A stretch of DNA of 64,000 nt from Magicicada septendecula (Eukaryota > Arthropoda > Insecta > Hemiptera > Cicadidae), in assembly GCA_034769895.1 (NCBI GenBank), contig CM068367.1, positions 109,972,654 to 110,036,653 of the forward strand. Reading direction: 5' to 3'. The position numbers were made by a program, and so were the translations under genes. Below, piece by piece: positions 63,201 through 64,000 of this stretch. The notes below the pieces were generated by a model. The model was not told the DNA's origin. It ran no database searches and worked only from the letters and a program-made list of their open reading frames with translations. Each line of letters begins with the position of its first letter. Positions within the stretch are counted from its first letter, which is position 1.

Positions 63201-64000
63201 ATAAATGCTGGTAATATATTACGTTCCTGAAATAATAACGCATGGATATGATTTAATAACATAATGGTTTAATCTCTGTAATATAAGTTCAAATTATTGG
63301 AAAATTCCATTCGATACATACGGTTGTCACAATCGATATTTATCTCAGGATTTATTAATTAAATAATGTTAACATATTTCGTGGGAATTCTTGTGGCTGC
63401 TACGAAAAGTTCCTTTACATGATAATTAATAATAGAGAGTACCTTTACAAACAATATATTACTTATAATCTAAAATTTTACAAAAATTTTATATTAAGTA
63501 ACATACAAAGTTTGACGATATTCAATACGCTTCGTAAAAGCATGTAGGTTAGAGTGACGTTAACATCATGGCTACTATTGTCCGTCTCACAGAATAATGA
63601 AGTTTATTAATGTGTACAATAAAGGTTTTCCTTGTAATCACTGTTCGTTTAGATATTGAATTTGTTTTCACTTAAAAATGTTTACTAGTGATTAGTGTTA
63701 GTGTAAATTTTTATATTGTCTAGAGGTTGTTCCTTGTTGGATAAAAATATTGTCAAATTATACTTTACACATCTAGACGATATTGCTGAAGGTTTTCTGC
63801 TTTATTCTGAATAATTTCTTGATTGTGTGTATTACTGGTTCATGAAAATTGTAGTGGAGGGGTTAATTATCTTCGATGGTGGTCATTCAGATCTTCTTTC
63901 ACAAACGGGTTATATATTTTTATTTTAATTACATCTCGACACGCACTATTAAACTGTTCTTCATCACAATTAACAATTAAGTGTTATTTCTTCTTTTTTA
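60255..64000 (+). repeat. Satellite F unit 4, partial, runs off the window
   Basis: TATA-like site at 60423, 64-codon frame at 60962-61156 and empty insertion site ATATA at 61585-61589. The array evidently continues to the right. Confidence 0.95.
62812..64000. mobile_element. Insert of F units, copy 5, cut by window end
   Basis: It begins after TGGTT (62807-62811) and matches the first 1.2 kb of the other copies. Confidence 0.8.

Noticed and set aside
1-64000. Ribosomal DNA spacer, because of subrepeats plus a promoter-like site
   Set aside because: No rRNA gene sequence is present in more than 60 kb covering many complete units, so the resemblance is only in layout.

Overview
This 64 kb window is non-coding, AT-rich eukaryotic repeat DNA with no functional host gene. 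The only recognisable protein-coding sequence is three disabled copies of one Ty1/copia-type LTR retrotransposon. A priming site resembling the anticodon-arm (half-tRNA) initiator-Met type used by Drosophila copia, together with the overall base composition, suggests an arthropod, probably an insect. The species cannot be named from the sequence.

Layout. The window is one long-period satellite family with two polarities, called F (+) and R (-) here. 1-4717 is F and carries retrotransposon copy A (3' end only, minus strand). At about 4718-4737 the polarity flips. 4738-31190 is R: it carries copy B (5337-12873, plus strand) and then three near-identical 3,626 bp units, one irregular 4,609 bp unit and a partial unit. 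At about 31190 the polarity flips back. 31190-64000 is F: it starts with copy C (31492-36269, minus strand) and continues with units of 6,350-6,353 bp that run off the end of the window. F units differ from R units mainly by a 2,023-2,024 bp insert flanked by TGGTT and by one extra block of about 0.7 kb.

The retrotransposon. All three copies sit at exactly the same point of the satellite unit with the same 5 bp target duplication (TATAT on the element strand). B and C share the same 5'-versus-3' LTR differences. This points to one insertion that was copied along with the satellite rather than three insertions. Copies A and B form an imperfect inverted repeat with arms of at least 4.7 kb and a spacer of about 2.0 kb. 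They share a 20 bp deletion and a lost reverse-transcriptase aspartate that C does not have. B was later split inside its reverse transcriptase by a 2,742 bp element of unknown type (8797-11538).

The satellite unit is structured. In F polarity it has a block of five to six CAGCTG-centred degenerate subrepeats, then a conserved TATA-box-like site about 275 bp further on, then a 64-codon open frame. The open frame's variation does not look protein-constrained. Elsewhere each F unit has three pairs of a motif of about 110 bp containing a GCCATTTT core. No rRNA, tRNA, CRISPR array or bacterial-type gene was seen. Identity statements are by-eye comparisons, and such similar tandem and inverted copies also need checking for assembly error.
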